A stretch of 47,761 nucleotides of DNA from an uncultured Prevotella sp. (GCA_900315525.1 OMZO01000030.1:1-47761), one strand, 5' to 3'. Numbered from the stretch's first letter, positions 22,789 through 32,585 are shown. Made by a program: numbers and translations. The notes: generated from the letters alone by a model not told the origin.

Positions 22789-24000
22789 TTATTTCAGATG
22801 GAGCGTATGTCCCATGCGGTTTTTCTTCGTCTCGAGATAGCGGAGGTTGTAGGGGTTGGGTGTCACCTCGATGGGGACGTTCTCCACGATTTCCAGTCCG
22901 TAGGCCTCCAGTCCGACGCGCTTGACGGGGTTGTTCGTCAGCAGGCGCATCTTATGGATGCCGAGATGGCGCAGCATCTGGGCGCCGCAGCCGTAGTCGC
23001 GCTCGTCGGGCTTGAAGCCGAGGTGCACGTTGGCATCGACGGTGTCGAGTCCTTCTTCCTGCAGTTTGTAGGCGGCTATCTTGTTCATCAGGCCGATGCC
23101 TCTGCCTTCCTGCTGCATGTAGATGACGACGCCCTTTCCCTCCTTATCGATGGCTTGCATCGCCTTGTGGAGCTGTTCGCCGCAGTCGCAGCGCTTCGAA
23201 CCGAGGATGTCGCCTGTCATACATGAAGAGTGTACGCGTACGAGGACCGGTTCTTCCTCCTTCCACTCGCCTTTGATGAGGGCGAGGTGCTCCAGTCCGT
23301 TGCTCTTCTGGCGGAAGGGTATCAGGCGGAAATGGCCGTAGTCGGTGGGCATGTCAACCTCTTCGCCGACTTCGATGAGCGACTCTTTCTTCAGGCGGTA
23401 GGCAATCATATCCTTGATGCTGATGATCTTCATGTTCCACTCCTTGGCATGTTCCAGCAGCTGGGGCAGACGGGCCATCGTACCGTCTTCGTTCATGATC
23501 TCCATGAGGGCACCGGCAGGGTAGAGTCCAGCCATGCGGCAGAGGTCGATGGCGGCTTCGGTGTGTCCGCTGCGGCGCAGCACGCCGTTCTCCTGAGCAT
23601 AGAGTGGGTTGACGTGTCCCGGACGTCCGAAGGTCTCTGGGGTGGAAGCTGGATCGGCAAGGGCGCGGATGGTCTCGGCACGGTCGTGGGCGGAGACGCC
23701 AGTGGTGCAGCCCTCGAGCTTATCGACGGTCACGGTAAAGGGTGTGCCGAGTACGGAGGTGTTGTCCTGTACCTGATGGGGCAGGTCGAGTTCCTTGCAG
23801 CGTTCTATCGTGATTGGGGCGCAGAGTACGCCGCGGGCGTACTTCAGCATGAAGTTCACCTTCTCGGCTGTAATCTTCTCAGCAGCGATAATCAGGTCAC
23901 CCTCATTCTCGCGGTCTTCGTCGTCGACGACAATCACGAATTCGCCTTTTCTGAAATCCTCTACGGCTTCTTCTATTGTGTTCAGTTGGATATTATTCAT
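22789..24000 (-). CDS. ribBA: Bifunctional DHBP synthase / GTP cyclohydrolase II
   Basis: A 403-residue fusion supplying both precursors of riboflavin. The N-terminal half (1-205) is 3,4-dihydroxy-2-butanone-4-phosphate synthase: [13 protein letters not shown] binds metal and ribulose-5-phosphate, and [14 protein letters not shown] and [11 protein letters not shown] are conserved. The C-terminal half is GTP cyclohydrolase II with the zinc ligands in [17 protein letters not shown] and the motif [15 protein letters not shown]. Both sets look intact. Only 37 bases separate it from the permease gene upstream, so it is probably in that transcript. No FMN riboswitch is present in that short gap. 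Confidence 0.96.
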   Translation of the reverse strand: MNNIQLNTIEEAVEDFRKGEFVIVVDDEDRENEGDLIIAAEKITAEKVNFMLKYARGVLCAPITIERCKELDLPHQVQDNTSVLGTPFTVTVDKLEGCTTGVSAHDRAETIRALADPASTPETFGRPGHVNPLYAQENGVLRRSGHTEAAIDLCRMAGLYPAGALMEIMNEDGTMARLPQLLEHAKEWNMKIISIKDMIAYRLKKESLIEVGEEVDMPTDYGHFRLIPFRQKSNGLEHLALIKGEWKEEEPVLVRVHSSCMTGDILGSKRCDCGEQLHKAMQAIDKEGKGVVIYMQQEGRGIGLMNKIAAYKLQEEGLDTVDANVHLGFKPDERDYGCGAQMLRHLGIHKMRLLTNNPVKRVGLEAYGLEIVENVPIEVTPNPYNLRYLETKKNRMGHTLHLK

Positions 24001-24037
24001 ATTCTTTCTTACACCTTATTTATTATATATATATATT

Positions 24038-25954
24038 TCAAACAGTCTGTTGTTGCTCTGCCAGTTTCTCTGCCTGCTGGATGATGTTCTCGCTCGACTG
24101 GCGGATGTTGCGCAGGTCGCGATAGAGGCGCAGGCGGAAACGTATCATGCGTACGTAGAAGAAGGCGCCGACGGGTACCAACAGACCTGTGATGATGTTG
24201 AGCCACTTCTGGCGGAAGGGGCGTGTGTGGGCACTTACGGCGAGGATGGGCAGGTTGTTGAGCTCGCCCAGAATGAGTCTGTCTCTCGTATTGCTCAGGT
24301 CTTCGATGACCGCTTCGAGACGCTCGCTGATATGCTCGATATCCTGATCGTCGCCTGCATGGAAGAACACGACGATGGGGTTAGGCCAGCGCAACAGCTT
24401 GTGGTTCTCGCTGTAACTGCTGATGTCGTTGCAGATCTCCGTGAGGATGTTGGCGTCTTCTGCATAGTTCGGCTGATCGATGATTACCTCCTTGCGGGCG
24501 ATGTGACGCTTCGTGCGCAGGCCAAACACCTTCATGAAGAAGTTCTTGTAGAGGTCGATGTTGAACACCGTCGAGTCTTTGTTGGCCTTGTATGTGAAGA
24601 ACACAGCGATAGGCGCCAGAACGGCTGTCGATATGAGTTTGCCGAACAGGATGGTCCACTGTCCGTCGCGTGCCATTCGCATGCCGGAGTTGTCGAAGAT
24701 ATAGTAAACGATGAATACGAGCACGGAGATAATCACCGGCATTCCCAGTCCGCCTTTGCGGATGATGGCTCCCAGCGGGGCACCGATAAAGAAGAAGATG
24801 AGGCACGAGAGAGCCAGCGTGAACTTTCCGATGGCTTCGATCTGGTGCTGGCGGTAGTTACGGTGGAGCCAGCTCGTATAGTCCAGACGCACCTCAATGT
24901 CGGTGAGCTGGGCTTGTACGTTTGACATCGCATTCTTCACGGCCATCTGCTTGGCTGATTTGCTCTGCCGCTGGAACAGGGTGTCGTAGGTCATGGCGGT
25001 GGTGCTCAGTTCCTTGATCAGTTTCACGGAGTCGTTCTTCGGAAGTGATATCTTTCTGAAGGTATAGCGTCTGGAGTCATTGTAGTAGGCCCTTCCGACA
25101 CTGTCGTTGAACTCCTTCAGTGAGTCGAGGTCGTGCAGGATCTGGTTCAGACTCTTGGCGCGTGCGTCACCAGCCACATCGTTCATGTCGGCCAGGTTGA
25201 AGCCACCGTCGAAGTCGAGCACGATGCGCTTCGAAGAGAAGGTCTCTCTGCGGTAGGGGATGTTCGCGTTGTTGGCGAGATCCTGCGAACGCATGTTCTC
25301 AAACCACTCACCACTATAGAGGTTGAGTATCAGATGTTTCTTCTCGGCTGTTGACTGCATCATGCCGGAGTCGGCCAGGATGATGGCCTGATCCTCGTAG
25401 CTGCCCGTCTGGCGGTAGATCATGATGCCGTAGAGCATGCCGGTGTTCAGGTCTTTCTTCTGAACATAGATGTTCGAACCGGGGATACCGTCATAGAAGA
25501 TGCCTTCTGGGATTTCCAGTTCCGGACTCTTCTGCTTCATGGAGATAAGCAGCTGGTGGAGGTGCAGGTTCGACTGTGGTCCGATCTTGTCTTGGAAGTA
25601 ATAGGATACGCCTGCAATCAGCATGACCAGCACGATGAGTGGTCTGAAGGCCTGCATCAGCGAGATGCCTGCCGCCTTAATGGCTGTCAGCTCGGAACTC
25701 TCACCGAGGTTTCCGAAAACAATCAGCGAACTCAGCAGGATGGCCAGCGGCAGTGCCTGTGGCAGCAGCATCAGTCCCATGTACCAGAAGAACTGGGCCA
25801 TGATGTCGAGAGAGAGACCTTTACCTATCAGCTCGTCGACATATCGCCACAGGAATTGCATCATCAGCACAAACTGGCAGATGAAGAACGTTCCCACGAA
25901 AAGCAGACCGAACTGCTTGGTGATAAAGATGTCTAATTTCTTTATTCGGAGCAT
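24038..25954 (-). CDS. LptF/LptG-family (YjgP/YjgQ) permease, large form
   Basis: A 638-residue inner-membrane protein of the lipopolysaccharide-export permease family. Residues about 1-110 hold three helices ([20 protein letters not shown], then [21 protein letters not shown]-type), followed by a periplasmic jelly-roll ([24 protein letters not shown]) and three more helices around 330-440 ([22 protein letters not shown]). Beyond E. coli length (about 365) there is a C-terminal extension of some 170 residues with a further hydrophobic pair ([18 protein letters not shown]), a form usual in Bacteroidota. The start at 25954 follows a perfect -7 box by about ten bases. It lies between the START-like gene and ribBA. 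Confidence 0.88.
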   Translation of the reverse strand: MLRIKKLDIFITKQFGLLFVGTFFICQFVLMMQFLWRYVDELIGKGLSLDIMAQFFWYMGLMLLPQALPLAILLSSLIVFGNLGESSELTAIKAAGISLMQAFRPLIVLVMLIAGVSYYFQDKIGPQSNLHLHQLLISMKQKSPELEIPEGIFYDGIPGSNIYVQKKDLNTGMLYGIMIYRQTGSYEDQAIILADSGMMQSTAEKKHLILNLYSGEWFENMRSQDLANNANIPYRRETFSSKRIVLDFDGGFNLADMNDVAGDARAKSLNQILHDLDSLKEFNDSVGRAYYNDSRRYTFRKISLPKNDSVKLIKELSTTAMTYDTLFQRQSKSAKQMAVKNAMSNVQAQLTDIEVRLDYTSWLHRNYRQHQIEAIGKFTLALSCLIFFFIGAPLGAIIRKGGLGMPVIISVLVFIVYYIFDNSGMRMARDGQWTILFGKLISTAVLAPIAVFFTYKANKDSTVFNIDLYKNFFMKVFGLRTKRHIARKEVIIDQPNYAEDANILTEICNDISSYSENHKLLRWPNPIVVFFHAGDDQDIEHISERLEAVIEDLSNTRDRLILGELNNLPILAVSAHTRPFRQKWLNIITGLLVPVGAFFYVRMIRFRLRLYRDLRNIRQSSENIIQQAEKLAEQQQTV

Positions 25955-25963
25955 AATCAGCAT

Positions 25964-25972
25964 GCAAAGATA
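25964..25972 (-). promoter_or_regulatory. -7 box of the permease-ribBA transcript
   Basis: TATCTTTGC on the minus strand ends 10 bases from the ATG at 25954, giving a leader of only about 7 bases. No clear -33 TTTG. Confidence 0.55.
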
Positions 25973-26029
25973 CGGCAAAAAACTCAGATTATGCCCATTT
26001 TCACCTATTATTATTAATTTTTAAATATC

Positions 26030-26431
26030 TTAGAGGCCACTTGCCCTGTGTAGTCTGTCAAGATTGCTCTCCCAGAGGATGTTCAGGGCGTCGGTATCTT
26101 CATCGTCGGCGAAGTCTGTGATGAGCAGCGTCAGGAGGTGGGTCACCTCGCTTTTCGCGATGCGCATTTCCCAGTAGGAATCTTCATCTTCGTCGTCATA
26201 GTCCCATTTCAACTTGATATGATCGTACTTCACGTATTCGATTAACTGGGCCTTTCTGATGTCTTGTTCTGTCCAGGGTTCGCCCCATGTGAAGGTGAAA
26301 ACGCCATTTGACTCTTCTACGTGATCGGCGAACCACCGTTCCAAGCCGTGAGCACTGCTAATCTGGTCCCATATGATATTGGGCGACTTCGTGTTCAGTG
26401 GATATTCAATGTCTATTTTCTGCTTTCCCAT
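26030..26431 (-). CDS. START-like domain protein
   Basis: A 133-residue soluble protein of the SRPBCC/START-like helix-grip type: IDIEYPLNTKSPNIIWDQISSAHGLERWFAD, then strands FTFTWGEPW, IKLKWDY and YWEMRIA, and a C-terminal helix ALNILWESNLDRLHR that would cover the cavity. Such small Bacteroidota proteins are often found beside the YjgP/YjgQ permease, as here (75 bases apart, same strand). Ligand and role are unknown. A -7 box lies at 26478-26486. Confidence 0.8.
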   Translation of the reverse strand: MGKQKIDIEYPLNTKSPNIIWDQISSAHGLERWFADHVEESNGVFTFTWGEPWTEQDIRKAQLIEYVKYDHIKLKWDYDDEDEDSYWEMRIAKSEVTHLLTLLITDFADDEDTDALNILWESNLDRLHRASGL

Positions 26432-26477
26432 ACGTTTCGGGTTAATATTTTGTTGTTGGTTAGACCTATCTTCTGCG

Positions 26478-26486
26478 GCAAAATTA
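26478..26486 (-). promoter_or_regulatory. -7 box of the START-like gene
   Basis: TAATTTTGC on the minus strand, about 47 bases before the ATG at 26431. The -33 region is T-rich without an exact TTTG. Confidence 0.5.
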
Positions 26487-26525
26487 CGAAAAATCCTCGA
26501 AATAAAAAATATTTTTGCGAAAAAT

Positions 26526-26557
26526 TTTGGTAGTTCCGGAAAAAGTAGTACCTTTGC
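26526..26557 (+). promoter_or_regulatory. Consensus promoter of the tRNA gene
   Basis: TTTG (26526-26529), 19-base spacer, TACCTTTGC (26549-26557). Transcription would start about 15 bases before the mature tRNA. Confidence 0.82.
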
Positions 26558-26575
26558 ACCCGCTTAACAGCAAAT

Positions 26576-26649
26576 GGCGGGATAGCTCAGCTGGTTAGAG
26601 CGCATGATTCATAATCATGAGGTCGCCGGTTCAATCCCGGCTCCCGCTA
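26576..26649 (+). tRNA. tRNA with CAT anticodon (Met elongator, or Ile2)
   Basis: The 74-base cloverleaf folds fully: acceptor GGCGGGA/TCCCGCT (first pair G-U), D arm GCTC...GAGC, anticodon stem CATGA/TCATG with loop TTCATAA, variable loop AGGTC, T arm GCCGG-TTCAATC-CCGGC, discriminator A, no encoded CCA. The lack of three G-C pairs in the anticodon stem excludes initiator tRNA. CAT could be read as Met or, after lysidine modification, as Ile; elongator Met is preferred but not proven. Confidence 0.92.
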
Positions 26650-26651
26650 CA

Positions 26652-26689
26652 AAAGAAGGCAGCCTTTTCGGGTTGCCTTCTTTCGTTTC
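26652..26689. terminator. Terminator between the tRNA and GH2 genes
   Basis: AAAGAAGGCA (26652-26661) and TGCCTTCTTT (26674-26683) form a perfect 10-bp stem with T-runs after it; it also has T-runs on the minus strand and so can serve the convergent GH2 gene ending at 26692. Confidence 0.85.
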
Positions 26690-26691
26690 TA

Positions 26692-29055
26692 CTATTTTGT
26701 TTCCAGTCTGTTCGTGATGGACTTGAAGTTGGGGCTGCTGGTCTTCAGCGTGATCTTCGACGGAGACTTTCCGCTGCGGAGAATCACCATAGCGGAACCG
26801 TTATAGAGCCGGCGATGATCCTGCACGTTGAGTTCTTCGCTGTTGATGTCACCATTGGTGACCGCCACGATGCTGGCATCGCCCTCTACACTGAATTGGA
26901 GTTCGTCTTGTGCCATTGGTACGCGGCACCCCTTGTTATCGACAGCCTGGATGCGGATGTGCATCAGGTCGGTGCCGTCGGCTTTCCAGGTGTTGTCCTC
27001 GGTAGTGGCGCTGAGTTTCACGGCCTTGCCTGTAGTCTCTATCTGGTGGCGGGCCACTTCCTTGCCGCCATTATAGGCGATGGCGAGCAGTTTGCCGTCG
27101 GCATACTGGATGCTGTCCCATTTGATTTGGTTGCGCAGTTTCGGATCGTTCTTGGGATTTTGCTTGCGGCCGAGTTTCTTCCCGTTGAGGATGAGCTCCA
27201 CCTCGTCGGCATTGGTATAGGTGATGAGACTCAGTATTTCACCCGGCTGACGACACCAATGGTCGCTCATGCCGTCGTTGCCTGTCTGTACGCCATTCCA
27301 CATCACATCGTTCTTCGAGTCGATGACAGCGATATGCACCAGCGGCTCTTCGGGTTTGAAGAAGCTCTTCATGAAGTAGGCCTTCGGCTTTGGTTCCAAT
27401 GAGATGTCGAAGACACCCTGACTCCAACCCTTGGCGGGCCATCCCTGACTCTCGCCGAGGTAGTCGATGGCGCCCCAGTAGGCGAGTCCGATCACCTTGT
27501 CGAGATTCATCTCGAAGAAGTTGGGACCCATGGCCGAGGTGGAGGCCTCGCTCTGGTAGAACTTCATCCAGGGGAAGCGTCGGCCGTCGCCAGGGAAGTA
27601 CATATAGCGGTAGTTGTAGGCTTGGATATCGGTAATCATTGCCAGATCGTGGGGTAGGGAGTCGGTCTCCCAGTTGCGGTAACGGGGATGCATGGCTACC
27701 GTCACGAGACGCGTGGAGTCGTAGCGCTGAAGCAGTGTCTTCTGCAGACGGTACATCGTTACGCCGAAGTCGTTGAAAGGCATGTTGGGGTCTTGCTGCA
27801 GCTCGTTGCCGAGGCTCCACAAGATGACGGAAGGGGAGTTGCGGTCGCGCTTTACCCACTCTGGAACTTCCTGTTGCCAGTGCTGCTCGAATGCCACCTT
27901 GCCTCCTGTATGCTGACGGGTCCATTTGTCGTAGAGTTCATCGACCACCAGGATGCCATACTTGTCACACAGGCGGATGAAGTCGCGGCTATAGGGATTG
28001 TGGGAGGTGCGGATATGGTTCATGCCAAACTGCTTGATGAGTTTCAGGCGTTTCTCGATAGCCTTTGGATAGGCTGCGGCACCGAGTGCTCCGAGTGTGT
28101 GGTGGTTGGCATAGCCCTTCAACAGCACTTTGTGGCCGTTGAGCTTCAGACCGAAGTCGGGACCGAACTCGATGGTGCGGAAACCGAACTCGTCGCAAGT
28201 CTCGTCGGCTATCGCACCGTCGTCCTTCAGCAGTTGTGCCTTCACACTGTATAAATAAGGTGAGTCGATATCCCATACCTTCGCATCGGCAATCTCCACG
28301 TCGGTGACAATACGCGCTTCCTGATGGCGGGTCATCTTGTGGCGTGCAATCTCTGTCGTCGTGCTATAGACTTCCTTGCCATCGGGATCGAGTATCTGTA
28401 GGCGGATGGCGGTAGCCTTGTCTTTCGTGCGGTTGGTGAATTCGGCAGAAACACTTACGAATCTGTTGTCGCGCGTCGTGATGTAGAGCGGATGGCGGTT
28501 GAAGAAACGGTTTTTCGGTGTGGCGACGACACGGACATTACGGAAGAGTCCACCACCCGTGTACCAACGAGAGTTGTTAGGTTCGCGGGTGTCGGCTACT
28601 ACTTCGATGAGGTTGTCCTTGCCATAGTCCAGCTCGTTGGTGACATCGATCTCGAAACCCACATAGCCGTAGTTTGTCCCACCTACATGCTTGTGGTTCA
28701 GATAGACATCGGCTGTGTACATGATGCCTTCAAAGTCGATGAGCACGCGCTGACCCTCCAGTTCCTTGGCGGGTGTGTAGTGCAGTCGGTAGTAGCCTTT
28801 TCCCATCTCCTTGAAACCACGGCTGGAGAGACGGCTCTTGATGTTGGCTGCCACATCGGTGTTGTCGGCTTTCTCGTCAGCAGAGGGTGCCACCCAAGGT
28901 TGCTCAATCTGGAAGTCGTGGGGCACATTGACCTTTCGCCATTCACCTTCGTCATTCAGTCTGAACTCCCAGCCGAAGTTCAGACACTCCGTCATGCGCT
29001 GCGCTGAAATAGTCAGCGAAGAGAGTAAGACAAATAATAAAGCGATTCTCTTCAT
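26692..29055 (-). CDS. Secreted GH2 beta-galactosidase-like enzyme
   Basis: A 787-residue GH2 enzyme. The signal peptide ends in TISAQ. It has a sugar-binding domain (residues about 20-185, with YRLHYTP and SRWYTGGGLFRNV), an immunoglobulin-like domain, and a TIM barrel with the start motif IRTSHNPYSRDFIRLCD. The acid/base is E418 in WSLGNEL and the candidate nucleophile is E503 in QSEAST. Behind the barrel come a DUF4982-like segment (VELILNGKKLG) and a beta domain with DGTDLMHIRIQAVD. Probable activity is beta-galactosidase or a related exo-glycosidase. It lies 6 bases behind the GH105 gene in one operon, so both should act on the same glycan. Confidence 0.88.
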   Translation of the reverse strand: MKRIALLFVLLSSLTISAQRMTECLNFGWEFRLNDEGEWRKVNVPHDFQIEQPWVAPSADEKADNTDVAANIKSRLSSRGFKEMGKGYYRLHYTPAKELEGQRVLIDFEGIMYTADVYLNHKHVGGTNYGYVGFEIDVTNELDYGKDNLIEVVADTREPNNSRWYTGGGLFRNVRVVATPKNRFFNRHPLYITTRDNRFVSVSAEFTNRTKDKATAIRLQILDPDGKEVYSTTTEIARHKMTRHQEARIVTDVEIADAKVWDIDSPYLYSVKAQLLKDDGAIADETCDEFGFRTIEFGPDFGLKLNGHKVLLKGYANHHTLGALGAAAYPKAIEKRLKLIKQFGMNHIRTSHNPYSRDFIRLCDKYGILVVDELYDKWTRQHTGGKVAFEQHWQQEVPEWVKRDRNSPSVILWSLGNELQQDPNMPFNDFGVTMYRLQKTLLQRYDSTRLVTVAMHPRYRNWETDSLPHDLAMITDIQAYNYRYMYFPGDGRRFPWMKFYQSEASTSAMGPNFFEMNLDKVIGLAYWGAIDYLGESQGWPAKGWSQGVFDISLEPKPKAYFMKSFFKPEEPLVHIAVIDSKNDVMWNGVQTGNDGMSDHWCRQPGEILSLITYTNADEVELILNGKKLGRKQNPKNDPKLRNQIKWDSIQYADGKLLAIAYNGGKEVARHQIETTGKAVKLSATTEDNTWKADGTDLMHIRIQAVDNKGCRVPMAQDELQFSVEGDASIVAVTNGDINSEELNVQDHRRLYNGSAMVILRSGKSPSKITLKTSSPNFKSITNRLETK

Positions 29056-29061
29056 TGTGTA

Positions 29062-30213
29062 TTATTTCACCAATTTATAGTATTCGACACCACCGAGGAG
29101 GAAACAGCCTGTGCCGTAGTCCTCGAAGTCGGGCACTTTCGTATAAGAGAGCGGTTGTCCGGCAGAGGGATCCTTACCTGTGCCCTGTGCCCATCCGAGG
29201 AATCCGTCGGGATGCACGCAGTCGCGCACGAGTCCTTCCCAGGCACGATCGCAGACGGGTTTGTAGTCTTTCGCCTTGAGGTATCCTTTCTGGATACCCC
29301 AGCTCATGCCGTAGAGGAAGAGTGCAGTACCCGACATCTCCTTGCCACCATAGTCGGCATAGCTCACGAGACTCGGGTTCCAGAGACCGTCTTCAGGACG
29401 CTGGCAGTTCTTCAGGGCCTCACTCATCAGTAGGAAGTCCTTCTTCAGCTGCTTATAGTATTTGTCTTTCGGGGAGAGAAGGTTCATGCAGCGCACGAGG
29501 GCAGCATACACCCAACCGTTGCCGCGACTCCAGTAGCAGTTCTTGCCGTCGGGTGTCGTGTAGGGAGCTACATAGTCCTTGTCGCGCCACCATAGTCCTT
29601 CCTTCACGTTGAAGAGTCCACCAGCGAGGGTATCACGGCTCCAGGTGTACATTCGCATAGCGTGGTCGGCATATTTGCGGTCGCCCGTAGCCTTGTAGAT
29701 CTGCATATAGAGTGGCATCGCCATCTGGATAGCGTCGATCCAGGTCCACCAGCCGTAGAGGGCACCCTTGGCCTCAGGCTTCTGCGTGTTGGGTGTCTTC
29801 ATCTGGTTGTTGAGGTTCTCGATGATGCGTGCGATCTTCTCGTCGCCGCCACTCTGGAAGTAACGATCGGCATAGGTTTGGCCGCAGCACTGGTCGTCGG
29901 CATCGTTGGTCTTCACGCCGTTGCGTGGCTCCCATTTATGAAATGTTGCCCAACGGTCGGTATAGTCGATGTAGCGGTTGTCCTGATCGATTTCGTAGAG
30001 CGCCATCAGTCCTTCGTAATAGACGGCTCGTGTCCAGAGCGAGGAAGGACGGATTCTGTTCACGTTGGTAGGAAGTGTCGGATCTGCATACTTCGCCATG
30101 AAGTAGTTGTTGGCGAGGCGCAGCGTGTTCATTACTTCATTTGCCTTTTCACTTTGGGCAAAGGTCGTACTTGCCATCAGCAGGGCAAGGAGAGTCAGTA
30201 AAGTCTTCTTCAT
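29062..30213 (-). CDS. Secreted GH105 unsaturated uronyl hydrolase
   Basis: A 383-residue enzyme with a signal peptide (LLTLLALLMASTTFAQ); the start at 30213 is chosen because the longer frame includes the promoter. The alpha6/alpha6 barrel of GH105/GH88 is recognisable from TRAVYYEGLMALYE, GWWTWIDAIQMAMPLYMQ (with the catalytic-type Asp), YWSRGNGWVYAALVRCM and GTALFLYGMSWGI. These enzymes hydrolyse the unsaturated uronic acid that polysaccharide lyases leave on rhamnogalacturonan (YteR/YesR type) or related glycans. First gene of a GH105-GH2 operon. Whether the substrate is galacturonyl or glucuronyl cannot be read from sequence. Confidence 0.9.
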   Translation of the reverse strand: MKKTLLTLLALLMASTTFAQSEKANEVMNTLRLANNYFMAKYADPTLPTNVNRIRPSSLWTRAVYYEGLMALYEIDQDNRYIDYTDRWATFHKWEPRNGVKTNDADDQCCGQTYADRYFQSGGDEKIARIIENLNNQMKTPNTQKPEAKGALYGWWTWIDAIQMAMPLYMQIYKATGDRKYADHAMRMYTWSRDTLAGGLFNVKEGLWWRDKDYVAPYTTPDGKNCYWSRGNGWVYAALVRCMNLLSPKDKYYKQLKKDFLLMSEALKNCQRPEDGLWNPSLVSYADYGGKEMSGTALFLYGMSWGIQKGYLKAKDYKPVCDRAWEGLVRDCVHPDGFLGWAQGTGKDPSAGQPLSYTKVPDFEDYGTGCFLLGGVEYYKLVK

Positions 30214-30250
30214 CTTTATCTTGTAGTTTTTAGTTTGTTTATTCCGCTGA

Positions 30251-30258
30251 CAAAGATA
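30251..30258 (-). promoter_or_regulatory. -7 box of the GH105-GH2 operon
   Basis: TATCTTTG on the minus strand, with a leader of about 35 bases to the ATG at 30213. No exact -33 match. Confidence 0.5.
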
Positions 30259-30337
30259 GGCAATTTTCTTGAAACGCCCGTTGGTTTTATCAAAAAACAA
30301 AGACTTTCTCGCAAAATTTGTGGATATGTAAACAGTA

Positions 30338-31060
30338 TTATAAAAAGTCCTTCAGTTGGATGAGAGAAGTCACCTCCATATCGACGGGCTCTGGAGCAGG
30401 GTAGTCAGGATAACGGTTGAAATAGGCCGTCGCCAACCCAGCCCGCTTGGCTCCCAGGATGTCGGTGTTGAAGTTATCGCCGATCATCAGCGTGGCCTCC
30501 CGCTTGGCGCCTGATTGTTGGAGAGCATAGTCGAAATACTCAGGAGCAGGCTTGTTGTAACCTGCATCTTCGCTCAGGATGATGGTGTCGAAATGATCGT
30601 GGAGGCCGCAGGCTCGGAGTTTCTTATATTGCACCTCGTGGAACCCGTTGCTGCACATGTGTAGGCGATAGCCTTTGTCTTTCAGGTAGTCCATCAGTTC
30701 TTTGGCACCCTCCACCAGACCGGGCTTGGAGGAACAGAAGTCAAGGAACCGATCGCTGGCTTCGAGACAGTAGGCCTCCGTCACATCCAGTCCCTTGCCG
30801 AAGCTGAGTGGACGGCGGAAACGCTCGATGATCAGGTAATCGCGCGAAATCTCACCCTTGGAGTAGCGTGTCCATAGGTCGATATTGGTTTTCCAGTATT
30901 CATCGTAGAAAAGGCTCGGCTCGGGGAAGTACCTGCCCAGTTGCAGGACGTCGAACAGTTCCTGTAGTGCTATAACGGCATTTCCGTGTGTATCGTAAAG
31001 TGTATCGTCGAAATCGACAAACAGGTCTGGATAACGCATATCTTTCAATGTATGATTCAT
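30338..31060 (-). CDS. HAD-superfamily phosphatase, YjjG-like
   Basis: A 240-residue cytoplasmic HAD hydrolase. Motif I is DFDDTLYDT (D16 nucleophile, D18), motif II is MCSNG, the conserved lysine of motif III is in YNKPAPEYF, and motif IV is GDNFNTDI. The helical cap between motifs I and II is of the C1 type. The closest described role is the nucleotidase YjjG, which removes phosphate from pyrimidine nucleotides; sugar phosphates are also possible. It follows the GH28 gene by 18 bases on the same strand, so it may be expressed with it. The start could be the ATG at 31060 or an internal one seven codons on. Confidence 0.88.
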   Translation of the reverse strand: MNHTLKDMRYPDLFVDFDDTLYDTHGNAVIALQELFDVLQLGRYFPEPSLFYDEYWKTNIDLWTRYSKGEISRDYLIIERFRRPLSFGKGLDVTEAYCLEASDRFLDFCSSKPGLVEGAKELMDYLKDKGYRLHMCSNGFHEVQYKKLRACGLHDHFDTIILSEDAGYNKPAPEYFDYALQQSGAKREATLMIGDNFNTDILGAKRAGLATAYFNRYPDYPAPEPVDMEVTSLIQLKDFL

Positions 31061-31078
31061 CTGATTGCTATCTGTTGT

Positions 31079-32551
31079 TTATTGGTTGATTGTCGTGACT
31101 TGTTCCTGGTGGATTCTGGCTGTCTTGTGCAGGTAGATGGCTTCGCGCTCGTCGTGCTGGAGTGTCTCCAGATGGATGTTCCTCAGCGTGATGTCTTCCG
31201 CATGACTGATGGAGAACCCCCAGGCGGGTTGGATGCCGTGGGCCGAAGGTTCTGGGTAGTTGGCTTCTCCCGGTTCACTCTCCTTCCGGGCTTCGGGGAT
31301 GAAGAATGGATTGCGCCCCCGCTGTTCACGGACATCATCCAGTGTCAGACCGCCTCGGAACTGCACCTTCAGATTCTCGATGGTGACATGGCGCACAGGA
31401 TGACCTTCGATTCCGGCTATCAGACAAACATAGCGGCTATCGGCATCCTCGACATTGACATTATGGATGCGGATGTTGTTGACGGTGGAAGGATGGAATC
31501 CTGCAGGAGCCCGCATGCGGTCGCCTAATCGGATATAAATAGGTGAGTTGCAGATATCCTTCATCGTCAGGTCGCTCACGTCAATATGTTCCATCGCAGC
31601 CCCATCAACCGTTTCAAGGGCCAACCCTCTGCAATGGGTAAAGGTGCAGCGGCGGATGGTGATATGCCGAAAACCGCCGTTTGACTCCGTACCGAGTTTG
31701 ATGCGTCCTGTAGGACCGTCACCGTCTGGAGCCTTTGTGGCGTTGGTGGTCTTGGTGCCGTCGAGCAGGCTACCCACATCGTAGCCGCTCACCTCGCAGT
31801 CTTCTATCACGACATGGGCTGTCGGTTTCTCACGGTTCAGAGCGTAAGAACACTTCAGTACGATGGCATCGTCGTTGAGGGTGTTCACACGACAGTTCCT
31901 TATGATGACCCGTTCACAGCAGTCGATGTCGAAGGCATCACGATTGGTGTCGGCTGTCACACCGTCTATCAGCAGGTCGTCAACGCCCGTCAGCAACAAA
32001 GCAAAATGTCCGCATTCCTTGAAACTCAGGTCCTTGATAGTCACCCGTTGGCAGTCTTTCATGGCCAGCGCCTTATTGGCTGGGGGCAGTCCTTTGTCGT
32101 TGTGGCCAGGTCCCCAGCGGGAGAGAACATCGGTACCGTCGATGAGGCCTTCGCCCTCCAGGGTCACGTCATGCAGGTTCTCACCCCAGATGAGTGAGTT
32201 GTGCCAATGACTGTGTCCGAAGTCCTGATAGGTAGAACTGTTGGGCTCAGCCTCGTCGTATCCCGCCGTCTCTGTCGTGGGGGCAGCTTTCACTATGGCT
32301 CCCTTCTCCCAGCGTAGCGTGACGTTGCTCCTCAGGTGGATGGAGTAGGAGAGATAGATGCCTGCGGGGAGCACCACGAGCCCACCACCGTCACTGGCAG
32401 CTTTCTCAATCGCTGCATTGATGGCAGGCGAGTCGATATGCATGCCGTCACCCTTCGCTCCGAAATCTGTCACGTGATAGACTGGTGCGCTGTAGCAAAT
32501 AGAATAGAAAGATAACAGCAATAGGTTGACGATGCCTATGAATCTATTCAT
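31079..32551 (-). CDS. Secreted GH28-like pectinase, divergent active site
   Basis: A 490-residue right-handed parallel beta-helix protein with a signal peptide (IVNLLLLSFYSICYS); the start is set at 32551. The N-terminal YHVTDFGAKGDGMHIDSPAINAAI is the GH28 entry motif. The two aspartate motifs are present as NRDAFDID and LNDDAIVLK, and RIKLG matches the RIK motif. The usual GHG motif is not found; GYDVGSL lies in its place. This suggests a GH28 subfamily with altered specificity, perhaps rhamnogalacturonan or another branched pectin. It heads a probable GH28-HAD operon with a -7 box at 32577-32585. Confidence 0.82.
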   Translation of the reverse strand: MNRFIGIVNLLLLSFYSICYSAPVYHVTDFGAKGDGMHIDSPAINAAIEKAASDGGGLVVLPAGIYLSYSIHLRSNVTLRWEKGAIVKAAPTTETAGYDEAEPNSSTYQDFGHSHWHNSLIWGENLHDVTLEGEGLIDGTDVLSRWGPGHNDKGLPPANKALAMKDCQRVTIKDLSFKECGHFALLLTGVDDLLIDGVTADTNRDAFDIDCCERVIIRNCRVNTLNDDAIVLKCSYALNREKPTAHVVIEDCEVSGYDVGSLLDGTKTTNATKAPDGDGPTGRIKLGTESNGGFRHITIRRCTFTHCRGLALETVDGAAMEHIDVSDLTMKDICNSPIYIRLGDRMRAPAGFHPSTVNNIRIHNVNVEDADSRYVCLIAGIEGHPVRHVTIENLKVQFRGGLTLDDVREQRGRNPFFIPEARKESEPGEANYPEPSAHGIQPAWGFSISHAEDITLRNIHLETLQHDEREAIYLHKTARIHQEQVTTINQ

Positions 32552-32576
32552 ATAGTTTTCCTTGTTGTTTGATGGT

Positions 32577-32585
32577 GCAAATATA
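32577..32585 (-). promoter_or_regulatory. -7 box of the GH28-HAD operon
   Basis: TATATTTGC on the minus strand about 26 bases before the GH28 ATG; divergent from the promoter of the propeller/DUF362 gene. Confidence 0.5.

Noticed and set aside
22750-24037. FMN riboswitch near ribBA
   Set aside because: Only 37 A/T-rich bases lie upstream of the gene, too few for the conserved RFN fold.
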